Positions 37,038 through 45,619 of a stretch of 64,000 nt of DNA are shown in pieces (position 1 is the stretch's first letter; each line of letters begins with the position of its first letter). The notes beneath the pieces are model-generated. The model had not been told where the DNA came from. It saw nothing but the letters and a program-made list of their open reading frames with translations, and ran no database searches. The position numbers and the translations under genes were made by a program. The DNA is from Levilactobacillus bambusae. Lineage in GTDB: Bacteria > Bacillota > Bacilli > Lactobacillales > Lactobacillaceae. The stretch spans positions 448,364 to 512,363 of the forward strand of contig NZ_QCXQ01000001.1 of the NCBI RefSeq assembly GCF_003124125.1, read 5' to 3'.

Positions 37038-37059
37038 CCTTAAAAAGGAGTGGACAGCA

Positions 37060-37449
37060 ATGATGACCCTTCAAATAACCGAATTTGCTCAGGAGAAAAT
37101 TCTCGCACGAATGGGAATGGATCGGTCAAACCAATTGATCTTGGATTTAGACGATGGCGTTGGCCCCTACTCGGAGTTTGCAACCTGTTCTTTGGAGACA
37201 AACTATCAACTTCTGATAACAGAGCATGTCGATTCAACCATTTATAATCAGGTTCTTCAATCTCCGTTAGGTCCCGTGTCCGTCAAGGGGTACGCGCATA
37301 GTTTCTTCTCTGAGGACCCTAAAATTAGTGTCTCTTCCGACTATAACCTTCAGCTAAGCGACCGATCTGGACTTTTGGACTCTAACGTTAGTCTCATTTA
37401 CCATCCCCAACCATCGCCTGTTCACATCGAAAAGACAGGCGGCTGTTAG
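37060..37449 (+). CDS. IscA/HesB-like iron-sulfur assembly core-domain protein
   Basis: 129 residues from the ATG at 37060, nine bases after AAGGAG. The N-terminal FAQEKILARM, the LDLDDGVGPYSEF stretch and the overall strand pattern match the atypical IscA-like (Fe-S biosynthesis core domain) proteins of lactobacilli. The three conserved cysteines of true IscA are not kept: there is a Cys near residue 46 and a CxxC-less C-terminal GGC. It probably forms an operon with the OhrR-like gene. Role in Fe-S handling is inferred. Confidence 0.68.
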   Translation: MMTLQITEFAQEKILARMGMDRSNQLILDLDDGVGPYSEFATCSLETNYQLLITEHVDSTIYNQVLQSPLGPVSVKGYAHSFFSEDPKISVSSDYNLQLSDRSGLLDSNVSLIYHPQPSPVHIEKTGGC

Positions 37450-37455
37450 CCAACT

Positions 37456-38154
37456 TTAAAGTAGGGTGATGACCATCATGAGCATGGCAATAAAGTTGTT
37501 AAAGGCATGCATATAAATGGTACTCGTAATGGTTTCCGTTCGACGGTAAACGTAAGCAAAAATCCCGCCCATAACGGCATATAGTAAGAAGCTGGCAATG
37601 GTTGTACTACTATGAGCAAGTGAAAACAGAATTCCACTCGTGATGATCGGCGTCCAAAACTGCGAAGAGCCAAATAAGCCATCCATCAGGAACCCCCGGA
37701 AGATCAATTCCTCCACCACCGGTGAGAAAACAACCGAACTAACGGCCATGGCACCGAGGATAAAATGATTAGAACTCATTAGCTTTAAAATGGCTTCGTT
37801 ATTTGCCGTTTGGGTCTGACCAAACACCAGGACGTTAATGAAGTTTAAGAGAAACTCCGTTAGGTAAAAAACAACGAGGGCCTTCCCCATTAGCTTCCAA
37901 GTCGCCGGGGATAACCGAGACGTTTTTTCTGGGTGAACCCAGTGATACACTTTTTCGGCTAACCAGACGAGGGCGGCAAATAGCCCAAAGTATAGGCCAA
38001 CCCATAATAAACTTTGGGTCGGATCCGGTTGAAGCTTACGAATTAAAGCCAACGGTAGCTGAACCAGTTCGATTAAAATAATCATACCCAATAAAACGAA
38101 CAGCCGACCGACAAACTGTTTCGTTGAGGGTCGTTTTGAATGAAATGTTTGCAT
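37456..38154 (-). CDS. CPBP-family intramembrane metalloprotease
   Basis: 232 residues, six to seven membrane segments. Conserved motifs of the CPBP (Abi) family are EELIFRGFL (near residue 147), SLAHSS (near 183) and HAFNNF (near 217), the proposed zinc and catalytic residues. Family members include eukaryotic Rce1 and bacteriocin self-immunity proteins; there is no bacteriocin gene here. Convergent with the IscA-like gene, six bases apart. Confidence 0.88.
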   Translation of the reverse strand: MQTFHSKRPSTKQFVGRLFVLLGMIILIELVQLPLALIRKLQPDPTQSLLWVGLYFGLFAALVWLAEKVYHWVHPEKTSRLSPATWKLMGKALVVFYLTEFLLNFINVLVFGQTQTANNEAILKLMSSNHFILGAMAVSSVVFSPVVEELIFRGFLMDGLFGSSQFWTPIITSGILFSLAHSSTTIASFLLYAVMGGIFAYVYRRTETITSTIYMHAFNNFIAMLMMVITLL

Positions 38155-38195
38155 GGTTAACCTCCATAATTCACTAATAAAATTTAAAAATCATG

Positions 38196-38224
38196 ATGAC
38201 AATTGCGAACGGTTGCGTTACCAT
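38196..38224 (+). promoter_or_regulatory. Candidate promoter of the small RNA
   Basis: ATGACA (5 of 6 to the -35 consensus), 17 bp, TACCAT (4 of 6 to the -10). Transcription would start near 38231, at the first hairpin. Confidence 0.4.
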
Positions 38225-38227
38225 ATG

Positions 38228-38373
38228 GTTGCGGGTATTACATTTATGTCATACCCCATCAACAGATAAATTTCATTTTACTCCCCCAAAGTAAATGAAA
38301 TTTTCGTAACACAACCCCCAATTGTGTTACAACCTTACTCTTTGGCCATTACGTTTACCGTGATGGCTTTTTT
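38228..38373 (+). ncRNA. Candidate small RNA with twin CCCCCAA hairpin loops
   Basis: Four hairpins in series. H1 38228-38263 has GGGTAT/ATACCC arms. H2 38268-38303 is a 14-bp stem with one bulge and loop CCCCCAA. H3 38306-38330 is a perfect 9-bp stem with the same loop CCCCCAA. H4 38345-38367 is a 9-bp stem followed by TTTTTT, a good plus-strand terminator. Both flanking genes are on the minus strand, so the terminator serves no protein gene. C-rich loops of this kind in staphylococcal small RNAs pair with G-rich ribosome binding sites. No homologue known to me. Confidence 0.5.
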
Positions 38374-38377
38374 AGTC

Positions 38378-38569
38378 TCATTTTTGGTGCCGATTACCCA
38401 CCAACAGTAAAAACAAGAACGTGGCCGCAATCGTGGCCGCTACCCACCCCACAACCCAAATAATAATTTCTACAATAAAACTAAAGTGAATGGCACTCGT
38501 TAACCAAAATAGTCCAATAATAATAAGTGCCGGAACAACCGCGATAATTAAGTACGATAACGCCCTCAT
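38378..38569 (-). CDS. Small two-helix membrane protein
   Basis: 63 residues from the ATG at 38567-38569, six bases after AAGGAGG. Two hydrophobic helices (about 6-26 and 32-56) and a short basic tail. No family recognised. Upstream of it is the divergent gene at 38658. Confidence 0.65.
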   Translation of the reverse strand: MRALSYLIIAVVPALIIIGLFWLTSAIHFSFIVEIIIWVVGWVAATIAATFLFLLLVGNRHQK

Positions 38570-38657
38570 GACATTCCTCCTTGTAAGCATTCCACGTGGG
38601 TTTTAAATTTAGCAGCAGTATAATACGGGGTAAAGCAACAGAAAGGATGTCCTCATC

Positions 38658-39023
38658 ATGAATCAAGAAGCTGTCTTACCCTTCCAACAACTTTATCAAG
38701 CAACAACTGAAAGTCTTCTAATGGCGCCCCTATCCGATAAGGAGGCTGGTGATATTTTAACGCAGTTGGATCATCTTCCGGACCAAGATGACTCCCTTGC
38801 AAAAATTTACCGCATTTTAATTATGGACGAATTAGACTTTCGGCGGCGCCAATTTGTTTTTGTGGGGAATATCAACCATGACGGAACCTTCTTAGATTAT
38901 CCCCTTGATATGGCACATTGGACTAAACTGTCGCCGACTGATCAACAAGGCTATTTAGACACGGGTATGATGTTTGACGCCCATCCCGTATCGCTTTCTG
39001 AAGCCCAACGGTTAATTGAATAA
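38658..39023 (+). CDS. Soluble protein of unknown function
   Basis: 121 residues, ATG after GAAAGGATG. N-terminal half helical and acidic (LSDKEAGDILTQLDHLPDQ); the second half has FVFVGNINHDGTFLDYP and ends in a helix. No motif known to me. It has its own terminator and probably its own promoter. Confidence 0.65.
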   Translation: MNQEAVLPFQQLYQATTESLLMAPLSDKEAGDILTQLDHLPDQDDSLAKIYRILIMDELDFRRRQFVFVGNINHDGTFLDYPLDMAHWTKLSPTDQQGYLDTGMMFDAHPVSLSEAQRLIE

Positions 39024-39035
39024 ACCAATAGCGAA

Positions 39036-39068
39036 GGAGCTGGACCAGTCTTGGTCCAGCTCCCCTTT
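39036..39068. terminator. Terminator between the unknown gene and mscL
   Basis: Perfect 12-bp arms GGAGCTGGACCA and complement, loop of four, then CCCCTTTTATTTT on the plus strand. Confidence 0.8.
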
Positions 39069-39439
39069 TATTTTTGTTGGTCTTTGAGTAAATCGCGAAT
39101 TTGTTCTAGGTAAACTTCTTCGTTGGTTGGTGCCGGTTCTGCGTCCGGATCCTTCTTCATAAATCGGTTCAGACTCTTCGTTAAGAGAAAAACCACAAAC
39201 GCAATAATTATAAAATTAATGCAAGCATCTAAAAATGAACCGTACTTAAAGTGTGCACTACCCACCGTGAACTGAAGCCCGGATAGGTCAATTTTCCCAA
39301 TGAACAACCCAATTAACGGATTAATCAGATTGGTGGTTAGGGATTTAACAATTGAGGTAAACGCAGCCCCAATGATAACCCCAACGGCTAGATCAATCAC
39401 GTTCCCACGTGCAATAAATTCTTTGAACTCTTTTAGCAT
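39068..39439 (-). CDS. mscL: Large-conductance mechanosensitive channel
   Basis: 123 residues from the ATG at 39437-39439 (GGAGGGTATCGA before it); the open frame extends much further upstream but only the short form starts [19 protein letters not shown] as MscL does. TM1 lies near residues 14-40 and TM2 near 70-92, with the cytosolic helix at the end. Homopentameric osmotic safety valve of the membrane. Confidence 0.95.
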   Translation of the reverse strand: MLKEFKEFIARGNVIDLAVGVIIGAAFTSIVKSLTTNLINPLIGLFIGKIDLSGLQFTVGSAHFKYGSFLDACINFIIIAFVVFLLTKSLNRFMKKDPDAEPAPTNEEVYLEQIRDLLKDQQK

Positions 39440-39726
39440 TCGATACCCTCCTGTAGACATAAAGCTTACCTCTATTTTAAGCAATGGCAGATACGATTTG
39501 CAAGTTGAATTCATAAACCCCCGCTTTTTTAAGACGTTATTCATAAAAGCAGGCACCGTGCCCATTTTACAGCTCCCTCGCTGGTGAACGACCATTGTAC
39601 CAAAATTTACACGGCGTCTCGTTTGCGTAATCGCTATCAATGGCATACCATAAAAGTTGAAAGAGGCGAAAGCAGCGAAATTATGAAGCCTCATGCCTCA
39701 AAAAAGACGAAAGGATGCGGTTTAGC

Positions 39727-42444
39727 TTGAAAACAATTGACATCAAAGTCACAGACGATGCTATGGATATTGTCTATAGAACCGATACGCAAAATTCAGA
39801 GCGCCGCTTTGTAATTGCCTATAACCCCGAGCAAGAAATCGGGGAGAACTTGGAAAACATCCGGGTAAAACTGGTTGGTTTACCAGTTGATGCTGCAATC
39901 ATTGAAGACTCATTAGACTATGAGTTTTCTGATACCATTGTGGGGATTAATCATCAACGGATTGATATTGGGCTGGCGCTTGCCAACATGCTAAACATTC
40001 CTTCTGTCAGTCGCCGTTCATTGGAAGAAAACGGGCTTGAAAAGGCCGTAAACGATAAACGGAACTACTTACAGTGGCACCTCGACTACTACGGCGAGTA
40101 TACTGCCAAACGGAACTACGGCCAAGAAGCCATGCTAACCATTGGTAATGGTTACTTTGGTTTACGCGGAGCCTACGTGGAAGCTCACGCGGATACCGAT
40201 AACTATCCCGGGACCTACATTGCCGGGGTATACGATAAAAACATCACCAACGTTAATGGCCGGGACGTTGAAAACGAAGACTTAGTTAACATGCCCAATG
40301 CCCAAGCCCTATCATTTGGAATCGACGGGCAAAACCGGTTTGAAATCAAACCTGAAAACATTCAGGATATTTACCGGAGTTTGGACCTTCGTACGGGAAT
40401 CCTCACCATTCACATGATGATTCAACTAGCAACCGGTCAAATGCTTCGGGTTGTTACCACTAAGGTGGCCGATATGATTGATTGGCATAACTACGCCATT
40501 AAATATGAAATCACCCCCCTTAACTTTTCGGGGGCCATTCAGATTTACTCTACCATTGACGGTGGCGTAGTAAACAGCAACGTGGAACGTTACCGCAGTC
40601 TAAATGAACATCATTTGCACACGGATGGCATGTCAAACCACGATAACGAAATTGTTCTGACGGGGCATACCTTAACTTCAAACATTCAGTACGCCGTCGC
40701 CGCTAAGTTGGCGGGATCGGGAATTCCTCAGAATGCTGACTACCATATCATTCCGAGTGACGATAAAATCCAACAAACGGTCACCGTCAACGTGGAGACG
40801 GGCAATTGTTATACGTTTGAAAAGGCCGTTTCCATGGCCACCAGCCGGGAAACGACGGGTGACCTCGAGCCAGCGGTTGAAAAACACCTTCGGTCGGCAA
40901 CCTTTAATACCGTCTCTGATCACAGTAAGAGCTACTGGAAGAAAACCTGGTCGGGATCCGACATTGTGATTGATCAGGACCTGACCAGTCAAAAACTGAC
41001 TCGGGTCAACATTTTTCACATGTACGTAACAGCAGCGGCGGCTGAATCTGGCGAGCTAGACGTTTCAGTGGGCTCCCGTGGTTTACACGGTGAAGCATAC
41101 CGGGGCCATATTTTCTGGGATGAAATGTTTGATATTCCCTTCTACACCCTGCATGCGCCAAAGCTAGCCCGGCAACTGTTAATGTACCGGTACCGCCGGT
41201 TAGATGCCGCTCGTGAAAACGCTAAGTCTGCGGGATACAGCGGCGCCATGTTCCCCTGGCAGTCTGGCCTCGATGGTGATGAACAATCCCAGGTGGTTCA
41301 CTTAAATCCGCTCACAAATACTTGGGATCCAGACAATTCTCATCTCCAACGTCACGTTTCCTTATCGGTTGCCTATAACGTGATTATGTACACCAACATT
41401 TCCGGTGACAAGGAGTTCATGAATCAGTACGGGTTAGACATGTTGGAATCAATCGCACGTTTCTGGCTCAGTATTGCTAAAAAGAACGAACAAACCGGAC
41501 GTTACAGTATCTCTGGGGTTATGGGACCGGATGAATTTCACGAAAACTACCCCAATAGTGACAGTCAGGGACTCCAGGACAACGCCTATACCAACATTAT
41601 GGTAGCCTGGCTCTTCCGTAAGCTAGCGTTGATTCGTAAGAACACTAAACCCGAAACCCTAAAACAGGCTGACGAACAAAGCGGGTTTACATCGAACGAC
41701 GTTAAAGCGATGGATGACGTTGCCCATCACCTTAACCTTGAAATCAACCGGAACGGCATTATTGCCCAGTTTGCCGGTTACTTTAACCTCGAAACCCTTA
41801 ACTTCGAGAACTACCGGCGTAAATACGGCGATATATCCCGGATCGACCGGATTTTAAAGGCCCAGGGAAAGACGCCAGATGCCTATCAAGTGGCCAAACA
41901 GGCTGATACCTTAATGCCAATCTATAACCTGACTGAACCTGAGGTCCGCCAAATTATTAAGGACATGGGTTATGACTTACCGGCTAATTCGTTCAGCAAA
42001 AACTTGCAGTTCTATTTGGCCCGCACGACCCACGGATCCACCCTATCCCGGATCGTTTACTCGGTTCTTGACGAAATGGATAATAGCATGGATGCTTCCT
42101 GGAACTTCTTCAGTCAGGCTCTCCTATCGGACTACTACGATATTCAAGGTGGTACAACGGCCGAAGGAATCCATCTGGGCGTCATGGGCGCAGTTACCCT
42201 TATGGAAACTCGGAATTACGCCGGGTTTGATGCGTTTGGCCAAACCATTACCATTAACCCCCACATGCCGGATCAATGGCAGAAGATTAGTTTCCAACAA
42301 TTAGTACGGGGCATTAACTATAAGGTCATCGTTTCTCACACCGAAATTTCCGTCACGGCGGATCAGGATACCTCCGTTGTTTCAAACGGCGAAACCTACG
42401 ACCTCCTCGCAAACAAACCACAGATTATTACCTACAATAACTAA
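39727..42444 (+). CDS. GH65 disaccharide phosphorylase (maltose/kojibiose phosphorylase type)
   Basis: About 905 residues. I prefer the TTG at 39727 because the ATG at 39715 directly abuts GAAAGG. Residues 1-115 form an extension absent from the usual 750-residue maltose phosphorylases; then comes the GH65 N-terminal beta-sandwich (GNGYFGLRGAY), the (alpha/alpha)6 barrel with FWDEMFDIPF and the catalytic Glu in GPDEFHENY, and a C-terminal beta domain. It would phosphorolyse an alpha-glucobiose to beta-glucose 1-phosphate plus glucose; pgmB follows by 14 bases and uses that product. No sugar transporter or regulator is adjacent. Substrate not resolved. Confidence 0.85.
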   Translation: MKTIDIKVTDDAMDIVYRTDTQNSERRFVIAYNPEQEIGENLENIRVKLVGLPVDAAIIEDSLDYEFSDTIVGINHQRIDIGLALANMLNIPSVSRRSLEENGLEKAVNDKRNYLQWHLDYYGEYTAKRNYGQEAMLTIGNGYFGLRGAYVEAHADTDNYPGTYIAGVYDKNITNVNGRDVENEDLVNMPNAQALSFGIDGQNRFEIKPENIQDIYRSLDLRTGILTIHMMIQLATGQMLRVVTTKVADMIDWHNYAIKYEITPLNFSGAIQIYSTIDGGVVNSNVERYRSLNEHHLHTDGMSNHDNEIVLTGHTLTSNIQYAVAAKLAGSGIPQNADYHIIPSDDKIQQTVTVNVETGNCYTFEKAVSMATSRETTGDLEPAVEKHLRSATFNTVSDHSKSYWKKTWSGSDIVIDQDLTSQKLTRVNIFHMYVTAAAAESGELDVSVGSRGLHGEAYRGHIFWDEMFDIPFYTLHAPKLARQLLMYRYRRLDAARENAKSAGYSGAMFPWQSGLDGDEQSQVVHLNPLTNTWDPDNSHLQRHVSLSVAYNVIMYTNISGDKEFMNQYGLDMLESIARFWLSIAKKNEQTGRYSISGVMGPDEFHENYPNSDSQGLQDNAYTNIMVAWLFRKLALIRKNTKPETLKQADEQSGFTSNDVKAMDDVAHHLNLEINRNGIIAQFAGYFNLETLNFENYRRKYGDISRIDRILKAQGKTPDAYQVAKQADTLMPIYNLTEPEVRQIIKDMGYDLPANSFSKNLQFYLARTTHGSTLSRIVYSVLDEMDNSMDASWNFFSQALLSDYYDIQGGTTAEGIHLGVMGAVTLMETRNYAGFDAFGQTITINPHMPDQWQKISFQQLVRGINYKVIVSHTEISVTADQDTSVVSNGETYDLLANKPQIITYNN

Positions 42445-42458
42445 GGAGTGTGACAAAC

Positions 42459-43130
42459 ATGGTTCAATTTTCTGATATTAAGGGATTTGTATTCGATTTA
42501 GATGGTGTGATTACAGATACTTCGGCTTTGCACAGCAAGGCCTGGCACAAAACGGCGGACGAAGTTGGGGTCACTTGGACCACCGAACTTGATAACGGCC
42601 TTAAAGGCATTAGTCGGATGGATTCCTTAAACATGATTTTAGCGGCTGGGAACAAGGAAAACGATTACACTCAGGCGGAAAAAGAAAAACTGGCGGACGA
42701 AAAAAACGATTATTACATTCAACTCGTTGACGCAATGACCGCTGCTGATATTCTTCCCGGGATTCAGTCCTTCTTAGACAGCCTCGTTGAAAACCACTAC
42801 CAGATTTCACTGGCCTCTGCGTCCAAGAATGCTCCTCGGGTTCTTGATAAGTTAGGTCTGTCGGATTACTTCAAGAAAATTGTTAATCCAGCCGACTTAA
42901 CGAAGGGCAAACCCGATCCAGAAATTTACACTAAGGGCGCTGAACTTTTAAAATTACCACCCGAGGCTTGCATTGGCATTGAAGATGCAGAAGCGGGCAT
43001 TGACTCCATCAATGCTGCGGGTGAAACATCCGTTGGACTCGGTGATAAAGCCATCTTGAAGGATGCCGACATGGTTTTTGCAACCTCCCGTGAATTAACA
43101 CTGGGCCACATTGCAGATAACATGGAATAA
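42459..43130 (+). CDS. pgmB: Beta-phosphoglucomutase
   Basis: 223 residues from the ATG at 42459, after AAGGAG. HAD fold, with FDLDGVITDT as nucleophile and acid/base motif, SASKNAP, and GIEDAEAGIDSI. It converts beta-glucose 1-phosphate to glucose 6-phosphate for glycolysis. Immediate downstream partner of the GH65 phosphorylase, with probable translational proximity. Confidence 0.95.
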   Translation: MVQFSDIKGFVFDLDGVITDTSALHSKAWHKTADEVGVTWTTELDNGLKGISRMDSLNMILAAGNKENDYTQAEKEKLADEKNDYYIQLVDAMTAADILPGIQSFLDSLVENHYQISLASASKNAPRVLDKLGLSDYFKKIVNPADLTKGKPDPEIYTKGAELLKLPPEACIGIEDAEAGIDSINAAGETSVGLGDKAILKDADMVFATSRELTLGHIADNME

Positions 43131-43214
43131 CTTTAAAGTAACTGGGATCATCGGTCCGTTTCGCTCAAAATATAGGACCGTTGCATCGCGGCTTAACTAG
43201 AGCCAACCTACAAC

Positions 43215-43274
43215 AAAATAGGGATGATAACCAAATTCGATCAAAAAAATCGAACTCGGTTATCATCCCTATTT
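43215..43274. terminator. Bidirectional terminator after pgmB
   Basis: Stem with AAATAGGGATGATAACC arm, one internal mismatch region, and AT-rich tails on both sides. It lies between converging pgmB and the kinase gene. Confidence 0.8.
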
Positions 43275-43318
43275 AGTATGGTTAAAACAGCTTCTGTCCC
43301 AACCCCTTAAGCAGGATA

Positions 43319-43951
43319 TTAACGAATATCCACTAGGGCTTCATCAATCATGTTGAGGACGGATTCAGTGTTGCCAGGAACTGATAAATCATACTGTTGT
43401 AAATCAATTTTAATTTTTGGACTGGCGTCATATTCCCGGTACCACGCTTGATAAGCCGTCCAAATCCGTTTGTAATAGGATTCTAGTCCCGGATTATCTT
43501 CAAATTGTTCGTAGGGCCGGCCCCGTTTTTTGATTCGGTAGAGGATGGTGTCAAAGTCACTATCAGCATAAACTAACAGATCGGGTGCCTTCTTTGGCAA
43601 TTCCGTTAGCTCATTCATCATGTTATCTAAAAGCTGGAGATAGACACCTAACTCGGTGTCCGTAATGTTCCCCTCCGCATTATTTTCCCGCGTAAAAAGA
43701 GCATCTTCGTAAATCGACCGGTCAAGGACGTTATTATCATCCTCAAGCGCCTGCTTCATCATTCCAAACCGTTTATTTAAAAAGTAGATTTGAAGTAAGA
43801 AACCGTATTGTTTGGGATCTTCATAGTACAGTGGTAAAACTGGGTTTTCACCAACTGGTTCAAAGAACGCCTTTGTATTTAAATGTTCGGCAATTTTGCC
43901 AGTGAGCGTTGTCTTACCAACGCCAATCATTCCTGCCGTGATTATCACCAT
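43319..43951 (-). CDS. Deoxynucleoside kinase (dAdo/dGuo type)
   Basis: 210 residues. P-loop GMIGVGKTTLT at the N-terminus, the family motif DRSIYEDALF (near residue 78), and the LID region RIKKRGRPYEQFE. It phosphorylates purine deoxynucleosides for salvage, as do the Dak/Dgk enzymes that many lactobacilli need. Only one subunit gene is seen here; lactobacilli often have a tandem pair. Confidence 0.9.
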   Translation of the reverse strand: MVIITAGMIGVGKTTLTGKIAEHLNTKAFFEPVGENPVLPLYYEDPKQYGFLLQIYFLNKRFGMMKQALEDDNNVLDRSIYEDALFTRENNAEGNITDTELGVYLQLLDNMMNELTELPKKAPDLLVYADSDFDTILYRIKKRGRPYEQFEDNPGLESYYKRIWTAYQAWYREYDASPKIKIDLQQYDLSVPGNTESVLNMIDEALVDIR

Positions 43952-44148
43952 AATAGCCCCTCTTTTTCAAAATATAACAAGATATAGTGTACCATAAAAT
44001 AAAAACCCCCACATGTGAAACCGAAAATGAAGGCGAAAACATTTGCCCACATTTAAAAATGAGGAGGAATGCGGATAATGGTAAGGTTTTCATTAAATGC
44101 GGTATAATAATATTGAACATACAATCGTAAATATAGGGGGAATTTGAT

Positions 44149-44919
44149 ATGTACCAAGCCATTGTCTTTTTCGACCTTGATGGCACACTGTTTGATAATC
44201 AAAAGGAATTATTGCCATCTAGTTTGAGTGCCATTGATGAATTACGGGAAACCAACATCCTGCCAGTTATTTCGACCGGCCGCAATATTTTTGAGGTCCA
44301 GTATGTTTTAAACGAGACGGGAATTGACTCCATTATTAGTGCGAACGGCAGCTACGTGGTCTACGCCGGCAGTAAACTATTCGCCGAGGAATTAAGTAAG
44401 ACCGACTTAGCTGAAATTACCGACTATGCCAACGCCCAGGGTGATCCCGTTGCTTACTTTAACAGTCACGAATTTAGATTAAGCCAGCAAACGGACGTCA
44501 CCAAGGAAAACTATAAGTTACTGCGCCTCAATCCAATCGTGGACGATGACTGGTATAAAACCCACGAAGTAAACTTCCTGAACATCTTCAACAGCAATAA
44601 GGAAGAACAATATAACGCCCACTTCAAGGGCAAATTCTCACTGGTTCGGAATAATCCCCGGTGTTTAGATACCATGAAGTATGGGGTCTCCAAACAAACC
44701 GGAATTCAACAAATGATTAAGTATGCCGGACTCGAAGGGATTAAAACGTATGCCTTTGGCGATCAACTGAATGACCTCCAAATGTTTGACCAAGTAGATG
44801 TCCCCATCGTCATGGAAAACGGGAATCCAGAGGCCAAGAAAAAAGCAGCTTACGTCACCACAAGTAACGAGAATGACGGAATTGCCAACGGACTACGCCA
44901 CTTTGGCTTAATTCGTTAA
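44149..44919 (+). CDS. HAD-superfamily Cof-type phosphatase
   Basis: 256 residues. Motif I FFDLDGTLFDN, motif II ISTGR, motif III with a lysine around MKYGVSKQTGI, motif IV FGDQLNDLQMF; the insert between II and III is a C2B-type cap. Probable sugar phosphate or nucleotide phosphatase; substrate unknown. TATAAT at 44103-44108 and AGGGGG before the ATG. Confidence 0.9.
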   Translation: MYQAIVFFDLDGTLFDNQKELLPSSLSAIDELRETNILPVISTGRNIFEVQYVLNETGIDSIISANGSYVVYAGSKLFAEELSKTDLAEITDYANAQGDPVAYFNSHEFRLSQQTDVTKENYKLLRLNPIVDDDWYKTHEVNFLNIFNSNKEEQYNAHFKGKFSLVRNNPRCLDTMKYGVSKQTGIQQMIKYAGLEGIKTYAFGDQLNDLQMFDQVDVPIVMENGNPEAKKKAAYVTTSNENDGIANGLRHFGLIR

Positions 44920-44951
44920 CCAGAATCATGGCCTTGTCTAATGACATTTTA

Positions 44952-45004
44952 AAGGGGCTCTCCATGGCTGGATTAAAATCCAGCCATGGAGAGCCCCTTA
45001 TTTT
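44952..45004. terminator. Bidirectional terminator with 22-bp perfect stem
   Basis: Arms 44952-44973 and 44978-44999 are exact complements, loop TAAA, followed by TATTTTATT; the left flank is TTTTA. Confidence 0.88.
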
Positions 45005-45082
45005 ATTCTGATGGATCTTTCATTAACCACCCTACGGCTCAGAGTGTCAACTGGCATCAATAGCGACTAAGGGGTGAATCGG

Positions 45083-45586
45083 CTAATCCGTTACCGGTTG
45101 CCGGTGGAGGGGACGATTATCCAATCCGGTCCGCACAATTAAAACGTCTGAAACGGCGTGAGTCGTAATATAACTTGCCGTTGACCCTAAAAACATCCGC
45201 TCAACGACGTTAGCACCGGTAGCTCCAACAATGATGAGGTCAGCCTGTTTTTCCTCCGGTAGATCATGGGCCAAAATTGTTTTAGGGCTCCCGTACAGGA
45301 CGGATGTCTCCACCTTCGTTACCCCAGCTTCCCGAGCTTGATCAGCGTAGCGACTCACTAAGGTAGCCATGTTGGCCCGGACTTCATCCATTGCCTTTTG
45401 GTCAACGTAGCCAAACCCAATTTCGGTGGCCCCTAACCCCACGAATTGCCCCCCGTTCATAACGGTAGCAATGCAGAGCCGGGCCTGATTCCGAACTGCA
45501 ATTGCAACGGCCTTTTGCAAGGCCCTGTGTGCTTGGCGGGAGCCATCAACCCCCACTAAAATTGTTTGGTACCGTTTTGCGCTCAT
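45083..45586 (-). CDS. Universal stress protein (UspA family)
   Basis: 167 residues. ATP-binding signature GATGANVVERMFLGSTASYI near residues 117-136 (G-2x-G-9x-G-S/T), N-terminal ILVGVDGS. Soluble, usually dimeric. It starts 33 bases after pepV ends, in the same direction, and may be cotranscribed with it. Confidence 0.93.
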   Translation of the reverse strand: MSAKRYQTILVGVDGSRQAHRALQKAVAIAVRNQARLCIATVMNGGQFVGLGATEIGFGYVDQKAMDEVRANMATLVSRYADQAREAGVTKVETSVLYGSPKTILAHDLPEEKQADLIIVGATGANVVERMFLGSTASYITTHAVSDVLIVRTGLDNRPLHRQPVTD

Positions 45587-45619
45587 TGGAATCCCTCCTA
45601 TTAATTTACCTCTTTCTCT

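Noticed and set aside
38155-38377. Reading the hairpins as the 3' end of the minus-strand small membrane protein gene
   Set aside because: Only the plus strand has a T-run after the last stem; on the minus strand that stem is followed by AAGAGTAAGG.
39440-39694. N-terminal extension of mscL
   Set aside because: Family members begin at MLKEF, and GGAGG stands before that ATG only.
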